64,000 nucleotides of DNA from Alphaproteobacteria bacterium. Its GTDB lineage: Bacteria > Pseudomonadota > Alphaproteobacteria > Micropepsales > Micropepsaceae. The DNA lies in the NCBI GenBank assembly GCA_019241645.1, contig JAFAWQ010000038.1:1-64000 (forward strand), given 5' to 3'. Under the pieces are notes generated by a model that searched no databases, had not been told where the DNA came from, and worked only from the letters and a program-made list of their open reading frames with translations. Shown here one piece after another: positions 41,481 to 49,637 of this stretch (its first letter is position 1; each line of letters starts with the position of its first letter). The translations under genes and the position numbers were made by a program.

Positions 41481-42159
41481 TTCCGGCTTCCGCCGCGACA
41501 GCGCTTGCTCGCACCACCATATGCGCCTCGCGATCCTGAGCGTGAACGATTTCCCAGCCGCCCACCCAGACCATGCGCACCGCGACGTACAGCACGATCA
41601 ATAGGCCGGCATAGCTGATCCACGGATGACGCTGCAGCAGATTTGCGATCATCGCGGCCGCCACGCCCATCAACGCAATCGACAGCAGCAGGCCGATCGT
41701 AAGCACCCAAACGTGATCCATCGCCGCGCCGGCCACGGCGAGCACGTTGTCGAGCGACATGGAAATGTCGGCCAGCGCCACCTGAACGATGGCCTTGCGC
41801 ATCGGCAGCCCTTCCGAAGCAGCCTCGGGCCCACCGGCCTCGCGCATCGCCTGAAGGTCGATGCGTTCCGCTTCGGCATGCCGGATCTCGCGATAGAGCC
41901 GCCAGGAAACCCAAAGCAATAAAAGGCCGCCCGCGAACATCAGTCCGATAACCTGAAGAAGCGTGGCGGTAATCAGCGCCAGCACGATCCGCAGCACCAC
42001 AGCAACGACGAGCGCCCAGAAAATGACGCGCTTACGGCTGGCCTTGGGCACGCGCGCGGCCACCATGCCGATGACCAGCGCGTTATCGCCGGCCAGCACG
42101 ATATCGATAAGAATGACCTGCAATAGGGCGGCGAATGCCGGCGACAGGAAATCAAACAA
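41416..42159 (-). CDS. TerC family integral membrane protein (YjbE-like)
   Basis: 247 residues with seven predicted spans. TerC features are clear: LIDIVLAGDNALVIGMVAAR with the Asp-Asn pair in the first span and VALADISMSLDNVLAVAG in the fourth, the two conserved acidic sites. Members are implicated in metal (manganese) export or membrane-associated metal handling. The C-terminal 25 residues are encoded in the region that also encodes the end of cca on the other strand, so that tail may be a neutral extension. hemF lies 18 bp upstream on the same strand. Confidence 0.9.
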   Translation of the reverse strand: MFDFLSPAFAALLQVILIDIVLAGDNALVIGMVAARVPKASRKRVIFWALVVAVVLRIVLALITATLLQVIGLMFAGGLLLLWVSWRLYREIRHAEAERIDLQAMREAGGPEAASEGLPMRKAIVQVALADISMSLDNVLAVAGAAMDHVWVLTIGLLLSIALMGVAAAMIANLLQRHPWISYAGLLIVLYVAVRMVWVGGWEIVHAQDREAHMVVRASAVAAEAGINGRCPLRWLSGVQAGQLCPA

Positions 42160-42177
42160 GGGGACGCCCGCTTGAAC

Positions 42178-43038
42178 TCACGGCCAGCGAACCGTGGGAG
42201 GCAGGCTCATCAGAATGGCGTCCACATTTCCTCCCGTCTTGAGCCCGAACTGCGTGCCGCGGTCGTAGAGCAGGTTGAACTCCGCATAGCGACCCCGGCG
42301 CATCAGCTGGTGTTCGCGTTCGGCTTCGGTCCAAAGCTGCGCCATCCGCCTTCGAACGATTTGGGGGTAGATGTCCAGAAATGCCAGACCCACATCCTTG
42401 GTGAAGGCGAAATCCGCGTCCCAGGCTCCGGAGTCCAGATAGTCGAAAAAGATGCCGCCGGCCCCGCGAGGTTCATTCCGGTGCGGCAGGAAGAAGTATT
42501 CGTCGCACCATTGCTTAAAGCGCGGGTAGTAGCTCGCGTCGTGACGCCCGCAGGTTTGTTGAAGGGCGGCATGAAAATAGCTCGCGTCCTCCTCGTTAGG
42601 GACCATTGGCGTGAGGTCGGTGCCGCCGCCGAACCAGGATTTGGTGGTCACGATGTGGCGGGTATTCATGTGAACCGCTGGCACGTGTGGATTCCGAGGG
42701 TGCGCCACCACGGAGATTCCACTGGCCCAAAAGCGCGGATCTTCGGCCGCGCCTGGAATTTGCTTTGCGAACTCAGGCGCAAATTTGCCGTACACCGTTG
42801 AAATATTGACCCCGGCCTTTTCGAACACCCGTCCGCGCAAGATACTGGTCTCGCCGCCGCCGCAATCCTCAGCGTACTCGGCCGGCCGCAGCCACTGCTT
42901 TCGCTCGAAAGTGCCGGGTGACAGATCAGCCAATGGCCCATTCTGTTCGCGCTCGATTTCTTCAAAGGCCGCGCAAATCCGATCCCGCAGTTCGGCGAAC
43001 CATGATGCCGCGGCGGTTTTTTTCAGGGTCGAACTCAC
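42178..43038 (-). CDS. hemF: Oxygen-dependent coproporphyrinogen III oxidase HemF
   Basis: 286 residues from the GTG at 43038. It has the HemF blocks [54 protein letters not shown], and near the C terminus [20 protein letters not shown]. It converts coproporphyrinogen III to protoporphyrinogen IX with oxygen, pointing to aerobic heme synthesis; heme is needed by the nearby cytochrome bc1 genes. It is divergent from a toxin-antitoxin operon, with a 66-bp gap that holds that operon's palindrome. Confidence 0.96.
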   Translation of the reverse strand: MSSTLKKTAAASWFAELRDRICAAFEEIEREQNGPLADLSPGTFERKQWLRPAEYAEDCGGGETSILRGRVFEKAGVNISTVYGKFAPEFAKQIPGAAEDPRFWASGISVVAHPRNPHVPAVHMNTRHIVTTKSWFGGGTDLTPMVPNEEDASYFHAALQQTCGRHDASYYPRFKQWCDEYFFLPHRNEPRGAGGIFFDYLDSGAWDADFAFTKDVGLAFLDIYPQIVRRRMAQLWTEAEREHQLMRRGRYAEFNLLYDRGTQFGLKTGGNVDAILMSLPPTVRWP

Positions 43039-43073
43039 GGGGAATGGGACCGAAATTGACTGCCCTCAATGAG

Positions 43074-43089
43074 TATAGTATATACTATA
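43074..43089. promoter_or_regulatory. Perfect 16-bp palindrome upstream of the DUF7662-PIN operon
   Basis: TATAGTATATACTATA is self-complementary over all 16 bases and ends 15 bp before the ATG at 43105, just ahead of the ribosome site aaagga. It overlaps an AT-rich stretch that would serve as the -10 region, so binding there would block transcription. This is the natural position for an autoregulatory antitoxin operator. Confidence 0.7.
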
Positions 43090-43104
43090 GTAAAAGGAAA
43101 TATC

Positions 43105-43584
43105 ATGTCGAAGTACCAGCCACTGGCGGAATTTTTGAAGAGGTCATCCGCCTCTCAAGTGCCTATGACTTTCGCGGAAGTCGAGGCCTTGCTGGGCACG
43201 CGCTTGCCGGTTTCGGCCTACGAACATCCCGCGTGGTGGGCCAACGACGCGGGCAAGAGCCATGTCCAGGCCAAAGCGTGGCTGTCGGCGGGATACGAAA
43301 CTGGCCAGGTCGACAAGCATGGGAAGAAGCTCGTGTTCCAGCGCGTCGCGCAGCGATCCGGCATAGCAGAGGATGCGCGCGAATTCATGCATCCGGAAAA
43401 CGGCGGCGAAAAAAAGCTCGAACGGCACCCGCTAATCGGCTGCATGAAAGGCACCTTTACCATTGAGCCCGGATACGATCTGACAAGTCCAATCTTCACC
43501 GATGAAGAATGGGCGGAGATTGAAAAGGAGATGGAAGAAGATTGGGACCAGATCGAACAAGGCATGACCAGTCATAAGGGATGA
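43105..43584 (+). CDS. Probable antitoxin with DUF7662-like N-terminal domain
   Basis: 159 residues from the ATG at 43105, preceded by aaagga. The N-terminal 75 residues (KYQPLAEFLKRSSASQVPMT, EVEALLGTRLPVSAYEHPAW, HVQAKAWLSAGYETGQVD) resemble the small DUF7662 family often found alone. The C-terminal 50 residues (RHPLIGCMKGTFTIEPGYDL, then very acidic EEWAEIEKEMEEDWDQ) look like the toxin-neutralising tail of antitoxins. The gene overlaps a PIN-toxin gene by 4 bp and has a palindromic operator, so an antitoxin role is well supported by context. The DUF7662 identification is from memory. Confidence 0.75.
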   Translation: MSKYQPLAEFLKRSSASQVPMTFAEVEALLGTRLPVSAYEHPAWWANDAGKSHVQAKAWLSAGYETGQVDKHGKKLVFQRVAQRSGIAEDAREFMHPENGGEKKLERHPLIGCMKGTFTIEPGYDLTSPIFTDEEWAEIEKEMEEDWDQIEQGMTSHKG

Positions 43585-43994
43585 AACGGCCCTTCCTGCT
43601 TGATACGTGCGCCGCGCTTTGGATTGTGGCTGAAGAGATGTCACAGACCGTGGCCGACGCGCTCACGGAATCGCGCCATAGCGGTTTGCTGACTTATGTA
43701 TCCCCTATTACGGCTTGGGAGATCGGAATTCTGGCGCGCAAAGGGCGGTTCAAGTCGCGGCACGCACCCCAGCGATGGTTTGAAATCTTGATGGAAACAC
43801 CGGGCGCCGCGCTTGCGGAACTAACACCTGCGGTGTTGATGGAATCCTCGTTTCTGCCGGGCCTCATCCACGGTGATCCTTTTGATCGCGTTATCGCGGC
43901 CACCGCTCGTGAATACGATTTTATAGTCGTGACGCGGGATCGCGCGCTTCTGCACTATGCTCAGCAAGGCTATCTTAGCGTGTTCAAGTGTTAG
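43581..43994 (+). CDS. PIN-domain toxin (VapC-like)
   Basis: 137 residues. The acidic PIN residues are present: Asp in FLLDTCAALW (residue 8), Glu in SPITAWEIGILARKG, and the pair in HGDPFDRVIAATAREYDF with VVTRD at the end. The spacing matches the VapC-like subgroup whose members cleave RNA with magnesium. It starts inside the stop of the upstream antitoxin gene (ATGA). No gap or truncation is seen. The downstream 169 bp before petA contain a short GCGGCA hairpin but no clear terminator. Confidence 0.9.
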   Translation: MKRPFLLDTCAALWIVAEEMSQTVADALTESRHSGLLTYVSPITAWEIGILARKGRFKSRHAPQRWFEILMETPGAALAELTPAVLMESSFLPGLIHGDPFDRVIAATAREYDFIVVTRDRALLHYAQQGYLSVFKC

Positions 43995-44163
43995 GGTGGT
44001 TCAGATCATCGCGATCATGGTGGGATTTGTGCGGCATCGTGCCGCGACGACCCTCTAGGCCCAAGCCACTATTTTGCGCCCGCAAATCGGCTTGCGCAGG
44101 ATTTTCCGGGGGCTGCGCGGTCCATCTCGTCCTCCCGGGGCGCCTGATTTTAGGGTGATATCC

Positions 44164-44718
44164 TTGGCAACCACGACAGCGGCCGAGCCGACACGCCGCG
44201 ACTTCATCCATATTGCGACGGCAGCCGCGGGCGGCGTGGGCGCTCTGGCCCTTGCCTGGCCATTGATCGACCAGATGAATCCCTCGGCCTCGGTTCTGGC
44301 GCTGTCGTCTGTCGAGTTCGATCTGGCGCCGGTGCAGGAAGGGCAGCAGGTCACGGTGATGTGGCGCGGCAAGCCGGTGTTTGTGCGCCATCGTACGCCA
44401 AAGGAGATCGCCGAGGCTCGCGCAGTTCCTGTTGCCAGCTTGCCCGACCCTCTGGCGCGAAATCTTAATTTGCCGGAAAGCGCCCAAGCGACCGATCAAG
44501 ATCGCGCCACCAAGCCGGAATGGCTGATCCTCATCGGCATCTGCACCCATCTTGGCTGCATTCCGCTCAACAATCAGGGCGATTTCGGCGGCTATCTCTG
44601 CCCTTGCCACGGTTCGCAATACGACACCGCCGGCCGGATCCGCAGGGGGCCAGCCCCGGAGAACCTGGCTGTGCCGCCCTACGCGTTCCTCTCCCCCACC
44701 CGCATCAAGATCGGCTGA
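44164..44718 (+). CDS. petA: Ubiquinol-cytochrome c reductase iron-sulfur (Rieske) subunit
   Basis: 184 residues from the TTG at 44164, the start that gives the normal Rieske N terminus with a twin-arginine motif ([15 protein letters not shown]) and the single membrane anchor; upstream readings are longer without support. The cluster-binding motifs are CTHLGC and CPCHGS, with [17 protein letters not shown] after them. It carries electrons from ubiquinol to cytochrome c1 in complex III. It is the first gene of petABC, with a 10-bp gap to the cytochrome b gene. Confidence 0.95.
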   Translation: MATTTAAEPTRRDFIHIATAAAGGVGALALAWPLIDQMNPSASVLALSSVEFDLAPVQEGQQVTVMWRGKPVFVRHRTPKEIAEARAVPVASLPDPLARNLNLPESAQATDQDRATKPEWLILIGICTHLGCIPLNNQGDFGGYLCPCHGSQYDTAGRIRRGPAPENLAVPPYAFLSPTRIKIG

Positions 44719-44728
44719 GGAGAGACAC

Positions 44729-46012
44729 ATGGCCGGACATTCGACCTACGTCCCGAAGACGGGCTTCACCCGGTGGCTCGACGCGCGCCTGCCGATCCTG
44801 CGGTTCGCGAACGATACGATGACGACGTTCCCCACGCCGCGAAATCTGAATTTCTGGTATTCGTTCGGCGGCATCCTCACCTTCATGCTCGGCATCCAGA
44901 TCGTCACCGGCATCGTGCTGGCGATGCATTACGTGCCAAGCGCCGACAAGGCCTTCGATTCCGTCGAAAGCATCATGCGCGACGTCAATTATGGCTGGCT
45001 GCTGCGCTACATGCATTCGAACGGCGCGTCGTTCTTCTTCCTCGCCGTGTATCTGCACATCTTCCGCGGGCTCTACTATGGCTCGTACAAAGCGCCGCGC
45101 GAGATCCTCTGGATTATCGGCGTGCTCATCTATGTTCTGATGATCGCGACCGCGTTCCTTGGCTACACCCTGCCGTGGGGCCAGATGTCGTTCTGGGCCG
45201 CCACCGTCATCACCAATCTGTTCAGCTCCATCGACCAAATCCTGCCGCATGCCGGGACAGCGATCACCGAGTGGCTGTGGGGCGGCTTCGCGGTCGGCGA
45301 TCCCACGCTCAACCGCTTCTTCTCGCTGCATTATCTGTTGCCGTTCGTGATCGCCGGGCTGGTGGTGCTGCACATCTGGGCGCTGCACGTGCCCGGCAAC
45401 AACAACCCGCTCGGCATCGACGTGAAAGGCCCGCAGGACACCGTGCCGTTCCACCCGTATTACACGGCGAAAGACCTCTTCTATCTTCTCCTGTTCGTCA
45501 TCCTGTACGCGGTGGTTGTATTCTATCTGCCGAACGCGCTGGTGGAGCCCGACAATTACGTGCCCGCCAATCCGCTGGTGACGCCGCCGGAAATCGTGCC
45601 GGAATGGTACCTGCTGCCGTTCTACGCGATGCTGCGCTCGATCCCGCAGAAGCTGATCGGCGTGATCGTGCTGTTCGGCGCATTGATCACGCTGGTGTTC
45701 GTGCCTTGGCTCGATACCTCGCGCGTGCGCTCCATGCGGTTCCGTCCGTTGGCGAAGCAGTTCTTCTGGGCGCTGGTTGTCGATTGCGTGCTGCTGGGTT
45801 ACCTCGGCGCGCACCGGCCTGACGCGGTCTTCCCCGGCACAAGCATTCCGATGCTGCCTTTCGCGCGGCTCGGCACGGCGTACTACTACGCCTATTTCTG
45901 GCTGGTGCTTCCGCTGCTCGGGCTGATCGAAACGCCGAAGCCCCTGCCTGCCACCATTGCGACCTCCGTCACCGGCACTGGTGTCGAGCAGGTCAACGCA
46001 CCAGCCGAGTGA
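44729..46012 (+). CDS. petB: Cytochrome b subunit of the bc1 complex
   Basis: 427 residues from the ATG at 44729 behind gaggagaga. Both heme-binding histidine pairs are in place ([20 protein letters not shown] and SLHYLLPF with [16 protein letters not shown]). The Qo-site motif [16 protein letters not shown] contains PEWY, and [19 protein letters not shown] is also present. Full-length, with eight spans and no fusion to cytochrome c1, unlike the fused fbcH form of some relatives. It overlaps the reading preceding petC by a few bases. Confidence 0.97.
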   Translation: MAGHSTYVPKTGFTRWLDARLPILRFANDTMTTFPTPRNLNFWYSFGGILTFMLGIQIVTGIVLAMHYVPSADKAFDSVESIMRDVNYGWLLRYMHSNGASFFFLAVYLHIFRGLYYGSYKAPREILWIIGVLIYVLMIATAFLGYTLPWGQMSFWAATVITNLFSSIDQILPHAGTAITEWLWGGFAVGDPTLNRFFSLHYLLPFVIAGLVVLHIWALHVPGNNNPLGIDVKGPQDTVPFHPYYTAKDLFYLLLFVILYAVVVFYLPNALVEPDNYVPANPLVTPPEIVPEWYLLPFYAMLRSIPQKLIGVIVLFGALITLVFVPWLDTSRVRSMRFRPLAKQFFWALVVDCVLLGYLGAHRPDAVFPGTSIPMLPFARLGTAYYYAYFWLVLPLLGLIETPKPLPATIATSVTGTGVEQVNAPAE

Positions 46013-46020
46013 GGTCGATC

Positions 46021-46824
46021 ATGCGCTTTGCCCGGTTGGCTCTTGCTCTCGGTATGATGCTCGGCGCGGGCGCCGCGCACGCGAAAATCGACACCGACCC
46101 GCTGCCGCCGAAGAAGCCCGGCTGGTCCTTCGATGGGCCGTTCGGGATGTACGACCGCGCGGCCCTTCAGCGCGGCTTTCAGGTCTACAAGGAAGTCTGC
46201 TCCGCCTGTCACAGTCTGAACCGCGTATCGTTTGCCGCGATGTCGTCGGGGGATGGCGGCCACGGTTTCTTCACCGGACCGGAAGTGAAGGCGATCGCGG
46301 CCGGCTACAAGATCCCGGCGGGCCCGAACGACAAAGGCGAGACGACGGATGCCAACGGCACGCCGCTGACACGACCAGGCATCGTTGCCGATCATTTCCC
46401 GCCGCCGTTTCCGAATGAGCAGGCGGCGCGCACGGCCAACAATGGCGCCCTGCCGCCGGACCTTTCGGTGATTACGAAGGCGCGGGCCGGCGGCGCGGAT
46501 TACGTCTATTCGATCCTTACCGGATTCCACGAGAAGCCGCCGGCCGGCTTCACGGTGCTGCCGGGCAAATATTTCAATCCGTATTTCAACGGCTGGAACA
46601 TCTCCATGCCCCCGCCGCTATCGCCGAACCAGGTGACGTATGCCGACAAGACGAATGCCACCGTCGACCAGATGGCGCATGACGTGGTGACGTTCCTGTC
46701 GTGGGCGGCAGAGCCGACGCTGGAAGACCGCCACCGCATCGGCTTCGGCGTGATGCTGTTCCTGCTCGCCTTTGCCGGCCTTGCGTACCTCTCCTACCGC
46801 CGTATCTGGGCCGATATTCATTGA
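46021..46824 (+). CDS. petC: Cytochrome c1 subunit of the bc1 complex
   Basis: 267 residues from the ATG at 46021 (a GTG at 46009 would add four). Signal peptide ends at GAAHAK. The heme-c site is CSACHS, the axial methionine lies in NISMPPPLS, and a single C-terminal anchor (GFGVMLFLLAFAGLAYLSYR) holds it in the membrane. It passes electrons from the Rieske protein to soluble or membrane cytochrome c. It is the last gene of petABC. A palindromic repeat begins exactly at its stop codon. Confidence 0.96.
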   Translation: MRFARLALALGMMLGAGAAHAKIDTDPLPPKKPGWSFDGPFGMYDRAALQRGFQVYKEVCSACHSLNRVSFAAMSSGDGGHGFFTGPEVKAIAAGYKIPAGPNDKGETTDANGTPLTRPGIVADHFPPPFPNEQAARTANNGALPPDLSVITKARAGGADYVYSILTGFHEKPPAGFTVLPGKYFNPYFNGWNISMPPPLSPNQVTYADKTNATVDQMAHDVVTFLSWAAEPTLEDRHRIGFGVMLFLLAFAGLAYLSYRRIWADIH

Positions 46825-46866
46825 TCATCCTTCGTGGCCGCGTTTCACGCGGCACCTCAGGATGAT
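46824..46866. repeat. REP-like hairpin directly after petC
   Basis: Outer arms ATCATCCT and AGGATGAT and inner arms GGCCGCGT / ACGCGGC around a ttc loop form a long imperfect hairpin. It starts on the last base of the petC stop codon. The sequence type (cctcaggatgatg) is a common dispersed repeat in alphaproteobacteria. It has no T-tract, so it is more likely to stabilise the petABC mRNA end than to terminate transcription. Confidence 0.65.
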
Positions 46867-46890
46867 GCGATTGATCCCCATCCGCTGTTT

Positions 46891-46936
46891 GCGTCATGGT
46901 GAGGCGCGAGCGAAGCGAGCTTCGAACCAATGACGC
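46891..46936. repeat. REP-like inverted repeat containing the mtnP start codon
   Basis: Arms GCGTCATGGT (46891-46900) and ACCAATGACGC (46926-46936) are complementary except for one extra base, and the interior (gcgagcgaagcgagcttcg) is itself partly palindromic. The right arm contains the ATG at 46930 used by mtnP. It resembles the dispersed catggtgag...ctcaccatg type of alphaproteobacterial repeat. Confidence 0.6.
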
Positions 46937-47805
46937 GTACAGTTCTCGGCATCATCGGCGGCAGCGGTGTGTATGACATCGCGGGGCTCGAGAACGCGTA
47001 TTGGAACCGCGTTGAAAGCCCGTGGGGCGAGCCGTCTGACGAATTGCTGTTCGGCACGCTCGCCGGCGTCGAGATGGTGTTCCTGCCGCGTCACGGCCGC
47101 GGCCACGTCCATTCGCCGACCTCGATCAACTACCGCGCCAACATCGATGCGCTGAAGCGTGCCGGCGTGACCGACGTGATTTCGGTCTCCGCCTGCGGCT
47201 CGTTCAAGGAAGAACTGGCGCCCGGCACCTTCGTGATGGTGGACCAGTTCATCGATCGCACTCACGCCCGCGAGAAGAGCTTCTTCGGGCCGGGATTTGT
47301 TGCGCATGTCTCTATGGCGCATCCGGTCTGCCTGAAGCTCACCAATGCGCTCTACGAAGCGGCACAGGAGGCAGGCATCCGCAGCGCCAAAGGCGGCACC
47401 TATCTGGCGATGGAGGGACCGCAATTTTCGACGCTTGCGGAGTCCAATCTCTACCGCTCCTGGGGCTGCAGCGTGATCGGCATGACGGCGATGCCGGAGG
47501 CCAAACTCGCGCGCGAAGCAGAACTGCCCTACGCGCTGGTCGCCATGGTGACGGATTACGATTGCTGGCGCGCCGATCACGATGCGGTCACGGTCGAGCA
47601 GGTCATTCGTGTGCTGATGGCCAACGCGGAAAACGCGCGCCGCCTGGTCTGCGCCGTGGCGCCGAAGCTGGGGCCCGAGCGCGCCCCATCGCCGCTCGGC
47701 ATCGAGCACGTTCTCGACACCGCGCTGATCACCGCGCCGGAGAAACGCGATCCCCAGCTGTTCGCAAAGCTCGATGCCGTCGCCGGCCGGGTGTTGAATC
47801 GCTGA
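46930..47805 (+). CDS. mtnP: S-methyl-5'-thioadenosine phosphorylase
   Basis: 291 residues. Clear MTAP/PNP type II features: IIGGSGVYDIAGLENA, FLPRHGRGHVHSPTSINYRA, the phosphate and purine sites in YLAMEGPQFSTLAESNLYRS and VIGMTAMPEAKLAREAELPY, and VTDYDCWR. It splits methylthioadenosine, a by-product of polyamine synthesis, into adenine and methylthioribose-1-phosphate. The ATG at 46930 is inside the right arm of an inverted repeat and has no visible ribosome-binding site; no other start gives the conserved N terminus. Confidence 0.95.
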   Translation: MTRTVLGIIGGSGVYDIAGLENAYWNRVESPWGEPSDELLFGTLAGVEMVFLPRHGRGHVHSPTSINYRANIDALKRAGVTDVISVSACGSFKEELAPGTFVMVDQFIDRTHAREKSFFGPGFVAHVSMAHPVCLKLTNALYEAAQEAGIRSAKGGTYLAMEGPQFSTLAESNLYRSWGCSVIGMTAMPEAKLAREAELPYALVAMVTDYDCWRADHDAVTVEQVIRVLMANAENARRLVCAVAPKLGPERAPSPLGIEHVLDTALITAPEKRDPQLFAKLDAVAGRVLNR

Positions 47806-47848
47806 CATGCACCGTCACGAGCGCAGGGCGCGGCAATCGTTTACCGGT

Positions 47849-48055
47849 TCACGCGATAATATCGGGCAGCAGGGCGTCTTCGATGCGGGCGATCTGGTCC
47901 TTGAGTTGGAGTTTGCGCTTTTTCAGCCGCGTGATCTGCAGCTGATCCTTCACGCCTTGCTCGCCCATCGCCTCGATCGCAGTGTCGAGATCGCGATGCT
48001 CCTGCATCAGCGCCGCGAGCTTGGCGCGCAGAGCCTGCTCACCCGTTTCGATCAT
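47849..48055 (-). CDS. DUF465 (YdcH-like) small coiled-coil protein
   Basis: 68 residues, all helical and charged. The C-terminal LKKRKLQLKDQIARIEDALL is the characteristic DUF465 ending; the N-terminal helix is GEQALRAKLAALMQEHRDLD. Members are short anti-parallel coiled coils of unknown function, abundant in alphaproteobacteria. The start overlaps the end of ubiX by 17 bp, so it is co-transcribed. A partial copy of its last 22 codons is present at 15754-15852, and a second, more distant DUF465 gene lies at 48776. Confidence 0.9.
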   Translation of the reverse strand: MIETGEQALRAKLAALMQEHRDLDTAIEAMGEQGVKDQLQITRLKKRKLQLKDQIARIEDALLPDIIA

Positions 48056-48674
48056 CCCCGGCCTTGCCCCTGCGCCGCCCCTTGGTCAGGTCTTCGCCCC
48101 AGCGCCGCATCGGCCAAGTATATCCCAGAATATCGAGCATGCGGCCCACCATCTGATCCACCAGATCGGAAATCGATTTTGGCTCGGCATAGAACGCCGG
48201 CACCGGCGGCAGGATGACGGCGCCGATCTCGGCTAGATCTGTCAGTGTGCGCAGATGCCCGAGATGCAGCGGCGATTCCCGCACCAGCAGGATAAGCGGG
48301 CGCCGTTCCTTCAGGGTCACGTCGGCGGCGCGGGTGAGCAGGTTTGTGGTCACGCCCGTCGCAATCTCCGACATCGTGCGCACGGAGCACGGGGCCACGA
48401 CCATGGCGGCGGTCTTGAAGCTGCCCGACGCGATCGGCGCGCCGATATCGTCGATCCGGTAGGCCTGATCGGCTTTGGCCATGACCTGCTTGGGACCGAA
48501 TCGGGTCTCGTAGCCGATGGTCATCTCGCCGGGCTTGGTGATGACCAGGTGCGATTCGGCGCCGACCTCCTTCAGGGCTTCGAGCAGCCTTATGCCATAG
48601 GCCACGCCGGAGGCACCGCTGATCCCCACGACAATTCGCGGTTTCCCGTCATTTTGCGGCACCGAAGGCATCAC
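48039..48674 (-). CDS. ubiX: Flavin prenyltransferase UbiX
   Basis: 211 residues. Hallmarks are IVVGISGASGVAYGIRLLEA at the N terminus (phosphate/flavin binding), GSFKTAAMVVAPCSVRTMSE and ATGVTTNLLTRAADVTLKER, and RPLILLVRESPLHLGHL. UbiX makes the prenylated FMN cofactor needed by the UbiD decarboxylase in ubiquinone synthesis; it is not itself a decarboxylase. No ubiD is in the window. It is followed by a DUF465 gene with a 17-bp overlap. The last 15 residues are a charged extension (GRRRGKAGDDRNG). Confidence 0.95.
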   Translation of the reverse strand: MMPSVPQNDGKPRIVVGISGASGVAYGIRLLEALKEVGAESHLVITKPGEMTIGYETRFGPKQVMAKADQAYRIDDIGAPIASGSFKTAAMVVAPCSVRTMSEIATGVTTNLLTRAADVTLKERRPLILLVRESPLHLGHLRTLTDLAEIGAVILPPVPAFYAEPKSISDLVDQMVGRMLDILGYTWPMRRWGEDLTKGRRRGKAGDDRNG

Positions 48675-48775
48675 GATTTCTTAACAGCGTTGAAGGGATG
48701 GGTGGAAGGGGCAGGTGACAGACTCGATCTTTGGTGTTCTAATTCGGGCCGTCTTCAACCGGTGAGGTGCGAGAT

Positions 48776-48949
48776 ATGATGATGGACGGGCATATCCAGG
48801 AGCTCAATGACAAGCATAAGCAACTCGAAGAACAGATAGAAGCCGAAATGGCGAATCCGGACTGGGATGAAGTCAGGGTCGCCGCGCTCAAGAAAGAAAA
48901 ACTCCGCATTAAAGACGAAATGGAGCGCCTGCGAAGCAGCGTACACTAG
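48776..48949 (+). CDS. Second DUF465 (YdcH-like) small protein
   Basis: 57 residues from the ATG at 48776 (several ATG codons follow each other; a GTG at 48767 would add three). The sequence (HIQELNDKHKQLEEQIEAEM, then ALKKEKLRIKDEMERL) has the DUF465 pattern of a hairpin of two helices with LKKEKLRIKDE near the C terminus. It is divergent from ubiX and its own DUF465 neighbour. Function unknown. Two DUF465 genes flanking ubiX, in opposite orientations, are visible within 1.1 kb. Confidence 0.88.
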   Translation: MMMDGHIQELNDKHKQLEEQIEAEMANPDWDEVRVAALKKEKLRIKDEMERLRSSVH

Positions 48950-49162
48950 CTTCGCTTCAGCCCGTTCGCTTTCTTCAGTACGCCGCGTGCAGACGCCCGG
49001 CGTGGCCTCTGAACTTTTTTCCCAGGACAGCGAAGCGGCCGGCTCAGCCCGGGCCCGATTCGCGGTCATAATCTATACTAGCTTTGTAGACTTAGTCGTG
49101 TATTGTGCTGCCGCCGCATTCGGTGAAGCCGATATCCCCCTTGAAGCCAGCTGACCGCGGCG

Positions 49163-49186
49163 GGGAGGCGCTGTGAGGCGTCTCCC
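49163..49186. other. Leader hairpin upstream of the small gene at 49215
   Basis: A 9-bp stem, GGGAGGCGC paired with GCGTCTCCC (one G.T), around a 6-base loop ends 28 bp before the ATG at 49215. It sits in a 265-bp non-coding interval (48950-49214) in which no other gene was recognised. It could shape translation of the downstream mRNA, but no known riboswitch or thermometer class is evident. Confidence 0.35.
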
Positions 49187-49214
49187 ACTCATAGAATCGC
49201 AGGGGAGTAAGTAC

Positions 49215-49418
49215 ATGTTCAGAGTAGAGTGGCTCAGGAACGGCGTTCGTGTTGACGGTCAGGCGATGTTCGGAGACACAGCCAAAGAGGTATTGCATCA
49301 GGCGCGGCGCGAAGCCTGGCGGCTCGCGCATCAGGGAAATTGCCCTGACACCATCCGCATTACCGAGGCGGACGCTGAGGCGCCCCTGGTGGCGAGGATC
49401 GAGCGCTTCGCCGCATGA
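49215..49418 (+). CDS. Small hypothetical protein
   Basis: 67 residues from the ATG at 49215, behind caggggagtaagtac. The sequence FRVEWLRNGVRVDGQAMFGD, then AKEVLHQARREAWRLAHQ and DTIRITEADAEAP, is soluble, mixed alpha/beta, without a recognised family. It could fold as a small beta-alpha-beta unit. It is followed by a two-span membrane protein on the same strand. Confidence that it is a real gene rests on the good ribosome site, clean termination and normal codon pattern. Confidence 0.65.
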   Translation: MFRVEWLRNGVRVDGQAMFGDTAKEVLHQARREAWRLAHQGNCPDTIRITEADAEAPLVARIERFAA

Positions 49419-49430
49419 TGGTGCAGGGTC

Positions 49431-49613
49431 GTGTCGCGACACATTGAAATTGCCGCGGCTGTGACGTTGTGGGCGGCGGGCGTGATGGCGCTCGTTTTGA
49501 AGCACACAATGCCGCCCGCCAGCTTTTTCGAATTGGCGCAGGCCATCTACGTATGCCTTGCCGTGGGCATTCTGGCGGCGATGGCGTGGCGGAGATACAG
49601 CGCAAAATCCTAG
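49431..49613 (+). CDS. Two-span small membrane protein
   Basis: 60 residues from the GTG at 49431. Two hydrophobic segments are visible: IEIAAAVTLWAAGVMALVL and AQAIYVCLAVGILAAMAW, with a short polar turn (KHTMPPASFFEL) and a basic C terminus (RRYSAKS). It may be a small inner-membrane protein; no family recognised. It follows the hypothetical gene at 49215 by 12 bp and may be co-transcribed with it. It converges on the MFS gene. Confidence 0.55.
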   Translation: MSRHIEIAAAVTLWAAGVMALVLKHTMPPASFFELAQAIYVCLAVGILAAMAWRRYSAKS

Positions 49614-49637
49614 CGAGAAGGACCTAGCGTAGGGAGT

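Noticed and set aside
44031-44045. GCGGCA hairpin between the PIN toxin gene and petA as a terminator
   Set aside because: The stem is only 6 bp and is not followed by a T-run on either strand.
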